From Nannochloropsis oceanica (Eukaryota > Sar > Eustigmatophyceae > Eustigmatales > Monodopsidaceae): a stretch of 64,000 nucleotides of DNA. The position numbers were made by a program, and so were the translations under genes. The notes under the pieces were generated by a model. That model did not search any database and was not told the DNA's origin. It was given only the letters and a program-made list of their open reading frames with translations. The stretch is from NCBI GenBank assembly GCA_004519485.1, contig CP038133.1:1074830-1138829 (forward strand), given 5' to 3'. Below are positions 35,301-46,775 of this stretch, in pieces. The stretch's first letter is position 1. Every line of letters starts with the position of its first letter.

Positions 35301-36857
35301 GACCACACAAGAACCAGGCCGTCCATCTCCTCGGCCCCGAACGAGGCAGCGGCCGAAGGCGGGAAGGAGGGCGAGGACGAGAAGGAGAATGAGTTGGAGG
35401 AGGAGGGGAAAATATCCCCGCTCCCGTCGTTGATGCCGCTGTAGGCGGCTGCGAATGCAACGGGTACGTGGGAAAGTAGGGTGTGAGGGGCAGCACTTCC
35501 TTCTGCCAAGCCCCCTCCCTCCCTCCCTTCCTCCCTCTCCCTCCCTCCCTCCGTACCTAAAAATAATTCTGGGAAGTGTGGAGACCAGTGCAGGTCCATC
35601 ACAGCCCTCCTCCCCTCCATTTCTCCCCCCACCCGAGCCCCTTCCCTACTGTTGCCGCTGCTGCTGGTGCTGCTGCTGCTGCTGCTGCTGCGGCGGCGGC
35701 GGCGGCGGGCTACCGAAAACTGTCAAGAAATTAAGTTGGGCACATTACAATTTGTGTATGTATCAACGAAAATTTTCCCTTCCTCCCTTCCTCCCTCCCT
35801 CCCTCCCTTCCTCCCTCCCTCCCTCCATACCTGCAGCAGGCGCGTAAGCCCGCCCCCCGACTCCCTCTTCCTCTTCTCCTCCCCCCCTTCCTCCTCCCTG
35901 CCCTGGCCGCAATATTCCACGAAAATGTTGTAGCTCTCGTCCTATTGAACAGTAAGACAACAATTTCGAAGGAGTCGGTGACCGGGTGCCTCTGCCCCTC
36001 TTGCCCCCTTTTCCCACGCCTCCCTTAACGCAAGCTGAAGTCAATAAATATATAAACATGACGCATTCCGTCCTCTCATTCCAACCCTCCCTCCCTCCCT
36101 CCCTCTCTACCTGTCCCACCGCTCGCTCCACCAACAAGGAAGCCCTTGAAAGGAATGAAACCAACTCAGGTCGGGAGAGCTCGGCCTCCTGCGTTTAAAG
36201 GGAAGGAGGGATGAAGGGAGGGAGGGGGGGAGGAAATAAGGGAGAGATGAGACATTGTGCCCCCACGAGCGGGGGGAAAGTGAAACATCTTTCATTTCCG
36301 CCTTCTTCTCCCTCCCTCCCTCCCTCCCCCCCTCCCTCCCTGCTGTCGCCCACCTTCTCCTCCGTGGTCATGGACGGTTTGACGCTGCCGGCATTTTTCG
36401 CTGCAGGTGATCCCGCCGATTCGTTTTCTGCCAGGCGTGTGCCATCTCCTCCCTCCCCTCCCTCCTCCTCTTTCTCCTCCTCCCCTTCCTCCTCCTCCTC
36501 ATCCCCTCCCTCTCTACCCCCTTTTCCCTTCCCTCTCTGTCCACCTCCAGCGGAAGCTTGCGCCTTCCTGTCCTCCCTCCTTCTTCTTTCCTCCTCCTCC
36601 TCCTCCTCCTCCTCCTCCTCCTCAAAGAGAAGGTCCGTCTGGGTGCTCTTGTCATAGCACTCGACAGCGGGCGCGGGAGGGATGACAATTTTCCCTTTTG
36701 ATGATTGTTGTAGTAGTAGCGGCAGAAGTGGTAGTTTTGGTGCATGGGTGTAGAGGGGGCGGCATGGGTAGGGTAGAAAGTGAGAGAGAGACAGACAGAG
36801 AGAAAAGAGAGAGACTGACAGAGAGAGACAGACATAGAGACAAGAGAGAAAAGAGAG

Positions 36858-36907
<50 letters not shown>

Positions 36908-37759
36908 TGAAGCCCCAGGTCAGAAAGCTGGCAACCCAACCAACCGAACGCACTATTTTTAATGGCTCTTCGCCTTTCGGATGCACCCACGTCTTTCATC
37001 CTATCCCTCCCTCCCTCCCTCCTTCCCTCCCTCCCTCCTTACCGAGTGCTTGGACAACAGAGAGCGAGACTCCCATTCCCCCTTCCGGCGACGCCAGAGC
37101 CCCTATCACGTTCGCATCCCCCTGTGTCCGCGCGGATGAGTGTGTGGGTGGGTGGGTGGGTGGGTGGGTGAGCCTCTGCGAGTCGGCGCCCTATAGTGCA
37201 TTTTCTCATCGATGCAACACCCCCTTTATATTGCGGCCGAAGCGCTTTTCATCCTGTCAAGTCAGCACCAACCATCGTCATTATCGACCAAAGCCAGTAG
37301 GCCAGCCTGCCCTCGCTTGACCTTGCCTCTCCTGCCCATTTCTAGCCTTACCTTACACGAGGACGGAATCGTCCTCGTCCTTTTCTTCTCATCAACACAG
37401 CCGTCTTTCCCTTCCTCCCCGCCCCCTTCCTCTCCTGCTTCCTCTTCCATCGAGGACACTATCGAAGGCGGTGGCGCGCTCAGCAAAGAGTCGATCAGGG
37501 CGTCCAATTGCTCGTTGCCCTCCTCCTCCAGCCCCTTTTGCCCTCCTTCCGCCGCAGCACGGTCACTGGTGCGTGTTGTCAGCCGTGGAGGTGGTCGTGC
37601 AGACGCAGAGACCTCCTCAACACTCGCCTCTCCTCCTATTCCTCCTATTCCTCCTCTTCCTCCTCCTCCTTCGCGCTCCGCCCTCTTCTTCCGCATCTCT
37701 TCCAAGCGCTTTTTCTTCTCCTCCAGCGCCGCGGCACGCTTCCGACGGGCTTCCTCCAT
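32374..37759 (-). CDS. DYNC1I: Cytoplasmic dynein 1 intermediate chain
   Basis: Seventeen exons: 37759-37352, 37121-37043, 36694-36354, 36188-36111, 35941-35831, 35719-35557, 35448-35283, 35169-35092, 34931-34849, 34473-34362, 34282-34117, 33871-33734, 33606-33455, 33293-33210, 33045-32964, 32877-32626, 32454-32374; every phase fits, giving 857 residues. The N-terminal basic coiled coil (ALEEKKKRLEEMRKKRAERE) is the dynactin p150-binding region. KSTQTDL fits the LC8 light-chain motif. Then come LVSFLSRASLLVERAVGQ and a WD40 propeller: MDLHWSPHFPELFL, FHPSDPHLLFGGTYSGQVVAWD, VQRSPLSTAGHTHPVYALE, VLSSSVDWTIKLWD, HLGLWNLNQSLE, VCWSRDGRKLAVGD. The order matches DYNC1I, which links the heavy chain to cargo adaptors. 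Long acidic, Ser and Gln runs are inserted between blades. The stop codon lies inside a CAG tract. Confidence 0.92.
33950..34042. repeat. Minisatellite in a dynein intron
   Basis: Three copies of a 17-base unit (aatcctattccatattg) followed by two copies of a related 21-base unit (starting aaaacgtcc), inside the intron between dynein exons 11 and 12. Itself close to palindromic in ccatatgg. Confidence 0.9.
34675..34835. repeat. (AAG)n / (GTT)n microsatellite in a dynein intron
   Basis: Adjacent AAG, GTT and GTA/GGA triplet runs between dynein exons 9 and 10. Confidence 0.9.
36781..36904. repeat. (GA)n-rich tract in a dynein intron
   Basis: Degenerate GAGACAGA repeats passing into about 27 pure GA units between dynein exons 2 and 3. 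On the transcript it is a (CT)n run well upstream of the acceptor. Confidence 0.9.
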
Positions 37760-39089
37760 GGCCGTGGTGCCTGTGATTGTGAGCGTCGTGGGTCGGAAGG
37801 GGTTTAGAGGTGAGATGGAACGTGACGTGAAAGGAGGATGGCGTTGGCGATGAATCCGCGAAGCACCGTTGAACATTGCAATTCAGTCGTTCTTCGTCCA
37901 CTTGACCACTCGGCAGATTTAAAGGCAAAGCCCCGTAACGAGCGCCAAAAACACTATGACGGGCCAAAAGTGCCGTCAGTCTGTCGAGACGCCTCACCGC
38001 AAGCAACTCGCATGTATGAACCGGCAGCCTCCATTGACGATGCACCCTACCCCCGAACATGCTTTCTACTACTAATATACTAACAGGAGACACTGTGAAG
38101 TGTTGGATCAGCTACCGTTGGAGGAGATAAATAGCAGTATCAGCGGCGGCAGACCTTAAATGAAGGGCTTCGAGGAAGATGGGCAGCAGCAGCAAAAAAT
38201 GCAAGAAGACGATGATTGCCACATGGAGACTACGATAAGAGAGAGGGTGGAGGATCGGGAGGAGCGAAAGAGAGAGTACGAAGCGAGAGGACCTACGTGC
38301 AGTGAGAACTCTGCAATATTGACCTTGTGCGCAGCGTGCCACCTTCGAGAGGCTGTCTGAGGAGCATACTGATGGAATTTGCCGCGGCGGCCGGGTAGTA
38401 TTGGGAGTGATTGCCTCTCATTAAGACAAGGACGCAGAGGAGGAGCTAGCACATGCTGCGCGATAAATCGATGCAATGGAGACTAATGCTGATGGCCCAG
38501 GTCTACGTCACCGTTGGTCAAGCCCTCTCCTCCAGTTAGTTTCTTTCCCAATGATGGCGAGGCTTCTTCTAGGCAGCGGGACCGTGGGACGAAGCCAATG
38601 TCCAACATCGCTACCGGATGGACGCCCTTGCACGAGGGTAATGTAAATCAGACTGACCACCGAAAGAGTTAACTCAATTGCCACGACGAGTAAGGTCTGC
38701 CTCTGTCTGCATTGCGGGTGGAAAAGAAATGGATGGGTTGCCGGAGGGATAGAACATAGGCCGAGGAATGGAAGGGAAACACTGCAAATGCATACATTTG
38801 GGCGGGCCGCGCTGAGAAACAAGTGCAGAAAGAGAGGTGGTCGAAAGAAAACTGTGCAACCATTTCTAAATTACGCATTCTCTCTAGCTTTTAATAGGTA
38901 TCCTTCTTTCCACTTGAGCCTTGCTCTGACCTTCTCTTTCATGAGACGGCTTCGACGAGTAGCAGGAACATGTACATTCCCGGCACTTAAACAAACAAGT
39001 GAAGCAAAGAGCCGTATGATGTGTTCCCTCAGCTTTTGCTTAATGTATCTTTTCCTCGAGCTTCATCTCGTCCATCTTTTGTCGGACTT
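37760..39089. other. Intergenic, upstream of dynein intermediate chain
   Basis: About 1.3 kb without a convincing ORF. The first few hundred bases are probably dynein 5' leader and promoter. The rest is unique sequence of mixed composition. Confidence 0.5.
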
Positions 39090-39305
39090 TTACTTGTCGA
39101 GCAAGTTCTTCATGGCTTCAGCAGCCTGGGGTACCGCCGCCTTCAACTGCTCAATATCGGCCTTGTCAATAGCGTTGTGAGCGGCTCCTTTCGCCTTTTC
39201 TGCCGTGGCGGCGTCCACACTCAGCTGTTCAGCTGCCTTGTCAACCACTGTGTCGGCGCCCTTCTTCAGCGTGTCCTTGTCAATGTTCTTGAGCATGGCG
39301 TCCAT
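39090..39305 (-). CDS. Small Ala/Lys-rich helical protein, unknown
   Basis: 71 residues from an ATG, no intron. The sequence is almost entirely amphipathic helix (KNIDKDTLKKGADTVVDKAA, KADIEQLKAAVPQAAEAMKN) with no Cys or Trp. The frame continues 52 codons upstream to another possible start at 39461, but that extension is not helical and less convincing. The composition resembles small bacterial CsbD- or antitoxin-like helical proteins only superficially; I assign no function. It sits alone between dynein and RIO1. Confidence 0.5.
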   Translation of the reverse strand: MDAMLKNIDKDTLKKGADTVVDKAAEQLSVDAATAEKAKGAAHNAIDKADIEQLKAAVPQAAEAMKNLLDK

Positions 39306-40379
39306 CTTGCTTGAATGGTGTATTCGCGGTAGGTCTGTGTTTGATGGTTGTACGACAGGAGCATCAAGCTTTGATTCTTGCATATTTTGTCCTTGAAAGA
39401 TTCTCGCGTACTCTATCTTGCCTGCGCTTCCAGGCGTTCCCGCATAAATGCCGCCCTTCACACATTTGTTTCGGGATTGTTTCAGGCACGCAGCACGCTC
39501 AATGCCTCTTTTCCATTGAGAAGGTCGCTTCCATTCACCGTGATACCACGCATGCTTTAAAATGACTCATGACTGCACGGGGTGATTGCCTTCGCCACTG
39601 CGAAATAGAAGATGCGTTTGTTCCCCGCGAAGTAGAAGATGCGTTTCTTGTTCCGGTTGGTCTCGTCGTTCCCCGCCTGCCCTGTTCTACAAACAAATGA
39701 TGTTTGCCAACTGCATCAATATTCTCACGTTTATCGTATTTTATTTGCGTTTGCAGTAATTGTATCAGACAGGCTGGCGAAGGTGAGCCTCAGTCTGGCG
39801 TGGTGTCTTGTTCTAGAGTGCACCCTCGGGCAGGGCATTTTATGGCGCGAGCCGAATCAGGCCAGTACCAGACACTGCAGAGCATCACCCCAAAACAATT
39901 AACAGCTATGCACATGCTCAATCTCGGGGCTTTTGCTGCTCTGTCACATGAATGCCCGTCATCTACAAAAATTTTAGGGAAGAAATATGTTCCAATCTGT
40001 CTCACCTGCCCCGTGTTTCTTAATATGTCCCAAATCCCTACGACACAACTCCTTATTTATTAATGCCGCTATCCTCGTCACTTGACATAAATATGTTCCT
40101 ACCGTACTTATGCATTTCTTTCGCAGGCGTTATCTCTTTTAGGGCTTGGTGATGGTTGCCTCGAAAGGTATCCCTTTTCTTTTACAGCACACAGAAACCC
40201 CTTCAAGCCACAGCTTTCATGTGGGCCAACATGCACATCATGATACAGTAAAGGAAAAATTCAGTATGTCCAGCGAATCGTCTATAGTCCTGGGTGATAT
40301 ACACGGATAGTGAATCACCCCTTCTTTCCCCTTCAACCTCTCAAACTACTATCCAAGTTCCGCTTCCTACCTCCGACAT
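39306..40379. other. Intergenic with a short tandem duplication
   Basis: About 1.1 kb with no supported gene. A 26-29 base unit containing tagaagatgcgttt is duplicated in tandem at about 39600-39654. Confidence 0.6.
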
Positions 40380-40688
40380 CTACGCAACCGCCTCCCCGCC
40401 GTCCTCGTCCTCATCCTCTACCTCCTCCCCCTCTTCGTAACCCACTTCCTCATCATCACTTCCCACACACCCTCCCACATCCTCCACCTCCCTCCGTATC
40501 CCATCTCTAAACACTCCTGGCACACTTTTTATGATCTCCTCCCACCCCTCCGCCCCCTCAATCAATCGCTCCAATATCTCCGCCGCCACCTCCTTCTCCC
40601 TCTCCTCCTCCTCCTTTCCTTCCTCATCCCTCTTCCCCACCGCCAACCTGTGTTTCTCTTCCCCTCCCCCCCATCCCACATAAATCAT
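40380..40688 (-). other. Possible continuation of the RIO1 C-terminal tail
   Basis: A 102-codon open frame immediately after the RIO1 stop, highly acidic (SDDEEVGYEEGEEVEDEDED), the composition expected of a RIO1 tail. It is reached from the kinase frame by a one-base difference in the G16 run at 40708-40723. Could be a homopolymer-length error in the sequence or a real difference. Confidence 0.45.
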
Positions 40689-43137
40689 CTTGACAAACCC
40701 TTCCCCTCCCCCCCCCCCCCCCCTTCCCTCCCCAGCACCCTCACTCCCTTGCTCCTAAAGAAGGCATGCACCTGCTTCAGGTCCCGAGCCAGAAACACGT
40801 CCGCCAGCGCGTGGCCTGTATGGACGGCTTGCCCCACGTCGATAAGGTAGAGCTGCCGGCGATGCCAGAGAATGTTGTATTCCGACAGGTCTCCGTGCAC
40901 GAGAGAAGCCTTTTGGTAGAGGGCCCGAACGAGGAAGAGGACGCGGCGATAAACCAGTGACCACCAGCGACGCTCCATCTCGCTAGCCTTGCTGCTACTG
41001 CTGCTGCTATCGCAGCCAGTGGATGGGCGTTTGGCATCTGGTTGGTGCAAGGAAGAAGTAGCAGCAGCAGCAGTAAATTTAACCTCGCGGAGTTGGGGGG
41101 AGGGCCAGCCATCGTCGCCGAGGAAGGACATGACCAGGACGTGCTCCTTCTGCTGTAAGGGCACGGGGCAGGGGATGCCGGCCTTGTGCATGCGTAGGAG
41201 GTTTCGCGCTTCTTTTTCGGCCCAGAGCTGGAATTTGGCGCGAGAGGATTGCTGGGGAAAGGGAGGGAGGGAAGGAGGGAGGGAATGAGGGAGGGAGGGG
41301 AGAAGGGAGGGAGGGGGGAGCAAGGGAGGGAACATGGAAAGGAAGGAGGAAGGTCAGAAGGGTTCTTTTTGTGTCTTGACAGCGGATACTTGAGTGCTTC
41401 ATTATTCCTCTCCTTCCCTCCCTCGTTCCCTTCTCTCCCTCTGTCCCTCCCTCCCTCCCTTCCTTCTGTACCTTATTGAAGAGCATCTTCCCAAAACGTG
41501 GGTCTCCGTCGATATATAAAGATCGGTTCGAGAACTCGTTCAACGTCGTCTTGAACACCTTGATCGCACAATCGCACCCCTCCCTCCCTCCCTCCCTCCC
41601 TCCCTCCCTCGCAGACGAACTGAACGAAGAGGAGGCGGAGGAGGGGGAAACCAACGGAGCCCCAGACAAACCCTCCGTCTCCTCCTCACCACCTCTCCCT
41701 CCCTCCCTCTCCACCTCGTCCCTTCCCTCGCCCTCCTCCCGCTCTCTCCTCCCATCCCCCCTCCCTCCGTCCCTCCCTCCCCCTGCCCCCACGCCTGGCG
41801 CATAGAAGACATAGCTCTCCTTCCCTGTCTTCACCACTCCTCCCACCTCTCGGAACAACGTGCCTTTGTTGATCATTTTGAACAAAATCAGGCGCGTCCG
41901 CTGATCCAGCACACCTTCCTGCGTCCGCCGGGCGCGGCTCTCCATCCCTCCTCGAGGCACCCCGCCCGTGCCCTTGGCGATGGAGCCTTTCTTCAGCGAC
42001 CGGCGGAGCTGGTTGCACACACCGTTGGGAATGCTGAAGTCGGGCTGGGCGAGGGAGAGAGGGAGGGAGGGGTAAAGATGAGTCCTCGACATGCAACCAC
42101 CTTCCCCCCTGCCAACCCCCGGCCCATATCCCCCCCTCCCTCTTCTCCCTCCTCTCCATCACTCTCCCTCACGCACCTGTCCCTCCAAGTCCCCCACCCC
42201 TGAGTACTGCGCAGTCAGCTCCAAGGCATTTAAACGGCCGTTGACTGTGGCGTCATGCTTCGAAATCACCTCCCCCTCCTTCGTCACCCACAGCTCGCCT
42301 TGCTTCTGCCTCCGTCGTCGTCCTCCCCCGGGGCCCGCAATGCTCACCAACCCGCCCAATACTTCCTCCCTCCCTCCCTCCCTCCCCTCTCCTCCCCCCT
42401 CCCTCTTTTTCTTCCGTTGGACACTGGACGCCGGAGAGGAGGACCGCGAACGAGGGGACGAACTGCCCGGGACGTCATCAGCCGACAGCAGTACCCGCCG
42501 CCCGTCCACCCCTCCTGCCTCCCACCCTCCCTCCCACCCTCCCTCCTCGAAGCCGTGGTACGATACAGAGATTTTCCTGTACAGCCCTTCTTGCCGCTGG
42601 TCCCGCGCCGCCGCCGCGCGTCGGGCCGCGTGTAGGGCTCCCTCTTCCTCGGCTTGGAGCTGGAGGGCGAGAGCCAGGTCTGCGGGAAGGAAGGTGGGAG
42701 GAGGTGAGGGGATGTGTGAAAGAAGGATGGGAGGGAGGGGAGGAAGGGGGGAGGAGGGAGGGGAGGTCAAATTACGCACCAATATCTGCGTCCGCGTTAC
42801 CGTTACTACCACCTCCTCCTGTCTCCAACGCTTGGAGCTTCCGTGCCAAGGCCACGTCAGCTTCTTCGTCCTCTTCTTCATTGTTTTGATCCGATCCTAC
42901 CAGGCCTTCTCTTTCTTCCTCTTCTTTTTCTTCTTCTCCTACTTTTTCTTGGACATGCCCCCCTCTCTCCTTCCCTCCCTCGGTTTCTCCCTCCTTCTCA
43001 GGCAGCTGCTTGGTAGTGGAGGAGGACAGGGACAAGGCCATAGCAAGCGCTAAGTCCGGGTCACTCCCTTCGTCATCCCCGGCTGATACGGAAGAACAGT
43101 CATGTGCATTGAGACGCTCGGCAAGCTGCTCGCTCAT
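40685..43137 (-). CDS. RIO1: RIO1-family atypical kinase with N-terminal ubiquitin-interacting motifs
   Basis: Four exons: 43137-42780, 42679-42177, 42044-41472, 41251-40685 (666 residues as read). Exons 1-2 contain SDPDLALAMALSLSSS, a good ubiquitin-interacting motif, and two weaker ones (EEADVALARKLQALE, DLALALQLQAEEE). The RIO1 core begins near the exon 2/3 junction: GVVKTGKESYVFYA (nucleotide loop), CAIKVFKTT (Lys), YIDGDPRFGK, then HGDLSEYNILW (catalytic Asp about 599) and LIDVGQAV (metal Asp about 616). RIO1 acts in late 40S ribosome maturation. A repeat-encoded Arg/Glu/Gly/Ser insert separates the nucleotide loop from the Lys. The frame stops just after a run of 16 G; a second frame across the same run continues to 40380 with an acidic tail like other RIO1 proteins, so the true C-terminus may be longer. 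An intron in the 5' leader is likely upstream of the chosen ATG. Confidence 0.82.
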
Positions 43138-43853
43138 AACCTCAGCTGAAATGTTTTGGGAGGGAGGGAGGGAGAGAGGGAGAGAGGGAGGGAGGGAGAG
43201 AGGGAGGGAGGGAGGGAGGGACGTGAGGGAATTCGCTGCTTCAAGGGAAGAGCCGCTACAATGAAGATATGTGTGTAGTTTCCCAGCGGGATGCATGTAC
43301 TTTGTATACGAGCTACAAAATTGCGTTCCCTTCAGTCTCTAGCCCATCCTATCCGCTCTTAAGCCCTCTTACGTACCAAACGACGAGGGCAGGGAGGAAA
43401 CCGCGGCCGCAGACGGACGCTGCCATCCAGGCCGGGTCCAGGCACACATCTTTCTTCGTGAGTCTGCTCGAAGTTCCTATGCATAAGTGAGATTGTATGG
43501 CATCAGGATGGGCATGGGGATGTGAAGGGAAATGAGGCAGGAGGTCGAGCACTACCTGTGGGAAATATGCCTTGGAGACCACAAAGCAGACGCCAATCAA
43601 CACGCACTTGTCGGGATTAAGTGATATGATTCTGAATCTTGAGTGCTCCCGTGTGTTGTACCCCTATTGGGCTATCATGTGGTGCAATGAGTGCGTAAAA
43701 CGTGCCAGGCCAGAACTTGACCCTCCCTCAATCGCCGAGCCCTTGACCATCACAGCAGCAGTCGCTCGCTGCCCTCTAGTCCCCCCCTGCGATCCACTTG
43801 TAGGTGATTATACAAACATATATACTCAAAATAGGCATCAATAGAAGCGCTTG
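43138..43853. promoter_or_regulatory. Divergent 5' region, RIO1 / SRP receptor beta
   Basis: About 0.7 kb. GGGAGA repeats at 43158-43220 and a pyrimidine-acceptor-like sequence just before the RIO1 ATG (ttttcag on the minus strand) suggest a RIO1 5' UTR intron. No other element recognised. Confidence 0.4.
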
Positions 43854-45950
43854 ATGGCTGACCCCGTCACAGCCGCTATCGAGGAAATCATGGAGGAGAA
43901 TGTGCTGCCTCTTCCACCTTCCACTTCCTACCTCCCCCCTGCCCTCCTCTCTTTGCTGGCCCAAGCGGAGGCCCAATTGGCGTCACACCTACCATCACAT
44001 GCGCAAGAGAAGCTGAAAGAGGTGGATGCGTGGGGTTTGGAGGCACTGGGTAAGAAGGGAGGAAGAAAGAATCTAGGGAGGGGGGGAAAGGGAGGGAAGG
44101 GTGGAGGGAGGGATGGTGCTTGGAAAGGATGGAGCAGCGAGAAGGCCTTTCTTCCCTTCCTTGCGTTGACAAAATCCTCTCAACTCGTACACAGGCCTTC
44201 CCCATGCCGGCACGACAGCTGTTTGCCTCCTCCTCCTCCTCCTCCTCCTCCTCTCCTTACTCCTCCTCGGCAGTAGCGGTGGAGCCGCGTCACAGCAACG
44301 GGCGGGGCGACAAAAGAGTAGAGGTGAGCGTCGTACATAGTTTGGTCATCTAAACAGTGGAATTGGGATAACAGGACCGAATACACCTGCGCGTTTTCCC
44401 TCGCTGCCTCACTTTTGCCCCCTCCCCCCCGCAAATATCCCATATATATGTATATATTCGTCTCTCTCCCACCCTCCCTCCCACACCCTCCCTCCTTCAC
44501 ATACCCGCCCTCCTTCCCTCCGTCCCTCGGTCCCTCCCTGCGCACCAGGCAAACCCACGCACATCGTTTTGGTCGGTCCGTGCGGCGCGGGAAAGACATC
44601 ACTTTACCACCAGCTTCTGTTCGGAGCAGTGCCCGAGACGGTGACATCGATGGAGGAAAGCGAGGGCGTGGACAAAGAGAGGGGCTTTACGTTGGTAGGA
44701 AAGGAGGGAGAAAGGACGGGAGGCAAGGAGAAATGGAGGGGTAGGCTGCATAATTAAATGTGTCTGCACTTCCTCGTCAATCACTTAGCAGGTTCCCCTT
44801 TCTACTACTTCTTCCTCTCTTCATTGTCTTCTTCTCCTCCTCCTCCTCTTCCTATTGCAATTACTACTTCCCTCCACCTCCTCATCCTCTTCCTCCTCTT
44901 CTTCTTCTCCCTCTTCTTCTTTTTCTTCTTCTTCTTCTTTTTCCTCTCGGTAGGTTGACTTTCCAGGGCACGAGCGCCTCCGAGATGAGTGGTTCAAGCG
45001 GTACCTGTACACAGGAAAGGTACGACTCCTCCCTCCTTCCCTCCCTCCCTCCCCTTCCTACCTCACCTCCTCTATCTTCCTCTCATTAATGGTCTCATGG
45101 TCCCTCCCCTCCTTCCCTCCCTCCCTCCCTTCTTCAACCCTTCCCCCTCGCAGGTAGCAGGGGTGGTGTTCGTGGTGGATGCTGCGGACTTCAGCGCCGC
45201 GGCTGTACGAGGAGCGGCAGAGTACGTAGGAAAGGAGGAAGAGAGGGGAGGGAGGGAGGGAGGCAGAGTGAAAGTTGTGCTAAATGGAGTGTGAATCTAC
45301 TGAAACCGAGGTCTTGACGATTAACCAGCCATTCTCATTCACCCATCCCTCCTCCCCCCCTGCCTCCCTCCCTCCCTTCCTCCCTCCCTCACGTCCTTCC
45401 TCAGGTTTCTTTACAACCTCCTCACCCATTCCGCGATGGAGGGAGGGCCGCCCGTCTTGATTGCCTGCCACAAGAGCGACTTGCCGAGTGCCAAGGGGCC
45501 TTCGAGGGTCCGTACACTGCTGACACAAGAACTGTACGTCGCCCTTCATCCCTGTCTCCCGCTCGCCTGCCCTCCCTCCCTCCCTCCCCCCTTTGTGTCG
45601 GAATCAACCGCTGCTGGAGTCTAATTTATCCCCTTCCTCCCTCCTTCCCCCCCTCCCTCACTCCGTCCCTCAAATCCACCCTTCTTCCACCACACAGCGA
45701 TCGACTGCGCAAAACGCGGGGCGGGGTCATGGACGAGGGGGAGGGGGAGGAAGGGGAGGATCGACTGCCGCTAGGACGGACAGGACAGCCTCTCAATTTG
45801 GACATAGACGCGCCATCAGAGTTGTCCTTCGCAGCGACCAGCGTGGTCCAGCAGCAGCAGCAGCAGCTGTTGGGTGAGAATGAGGTTTTCGAAGAAGACC
45901 GAGGTGTAGGTCCCCTCATAAGCTTCATCGTGGATAAGGCCTTGGCGTGA
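43854..45950 (+). CDS. SRPRB: Signal recognition particle receptor subunit beta
   Basis: Seven exons: 43854-44049, 44195-44323, 44549-44694, 44954-45019, 45154-45221, 45405-45533, 45698-45950; in frame, 328 residues. A hydrophobic anchor, TTAVCLLLLLLLLSLLLL (about 66-83), is encoded largely by CTC repeats. It is followed by a small GTPase: G1 GPCGAGKT (about 118-125), G3 DFPGHE, VVFVVDAADF, and G4 HKSD in LIACHKSDLPSAKG. The order membrane anchor then Ras-like GTPase, and the DFPGHERLR motif, are those of SRPRB, which docks SRP-ribosome complexes at the ER with SRPRA. The C-terminal part has a low-complexity acidic and Gln insert before VGPLISFIVDKALA. The N-terminal 60 residues before the anchor are longer than in animals. 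Confidence 0.9.
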
Positions 45951-46775
45951 GGAATGGTGATAGCGGGGGGAGCGGGGAAGCAAAGGGAGGGGTGACGTGA
46001 TCCTCAGCAAGAACAGAAAATTCAAAGCACCCAGACTTGCGTGGTCAACTTGTTGAGATTAATTTGAACTTGCTTTGATGTGACGAAGGACTTTAACCCC
46101 TAAAATAGCCTGTCTAAGGGTTTTGGGAGCGTTGAACACACACCCTACTTAGAGGTTCCCCACCCATCCACACCCTCCACCGCCGGATATATCGATGGTC
46201 ACACACGCGCGGGTCGAAATCTGATGAAAAGGTAAATACTTGAGTACTTTGGTGCATTCAAGGCGTAACCAGTCCGCGTGGATCTCTCACCGAATGAAGA
46301 AAAACAGCCCTCCCAAAAAAAGAGACAAAGAAAAAAGGAGGGCGACGGGGGAAGCGGGGGAATGGCAGGGCAACACCTGACCTTCGTTGTGTCCGTGGGT
46401 CAAGAAGGAGGCTAATATAGATGGCCCCTCCAATGTAAGCATCACTGGAATGACTAGCTAAGCAGGCACGGAGTGCTTATTTGGACATCTGGCTGGTGTT
46501 GTGCTGGTCTTACAGGTGAATTGTGGAAGGATGGAAGCGAAGAGTCTCTCTCTTGGTCGGAGCAATTGCACAGCGAATCGGACACAAAAATATTTGATCG
46601 GGAACAGCTCTGCCACGCTGTGTTCTTCTACTTACGTCCTTTCATCCTGCAAATCTCACGCATTCCCTCGTCATACACAAAATCACAACATGCATTATTA
46701 CAGCAAAGTATAGTTAAAGCATCTTGGCCTGAAAAAGACAGAGTCAAGCTCGAGAAGGCCAGACACAAACGAAAC
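45951..46775. other. Intergenic, upstream of phosphatase-like gene
   Basis: About 0.8 kb, unique sequence with a short purine-rich patch near 46300-46360. No gene supported; the right part is likely promoter and leader of the next gene. Confidence 0.5.

Noticed and set aside
43349-43603. ORF upstream of RIO1 on the same strand as a coding first exon
   Set aside because: No donor in it joins in phase to the next exon without an immediate stop; more likely 5' leader sequence.
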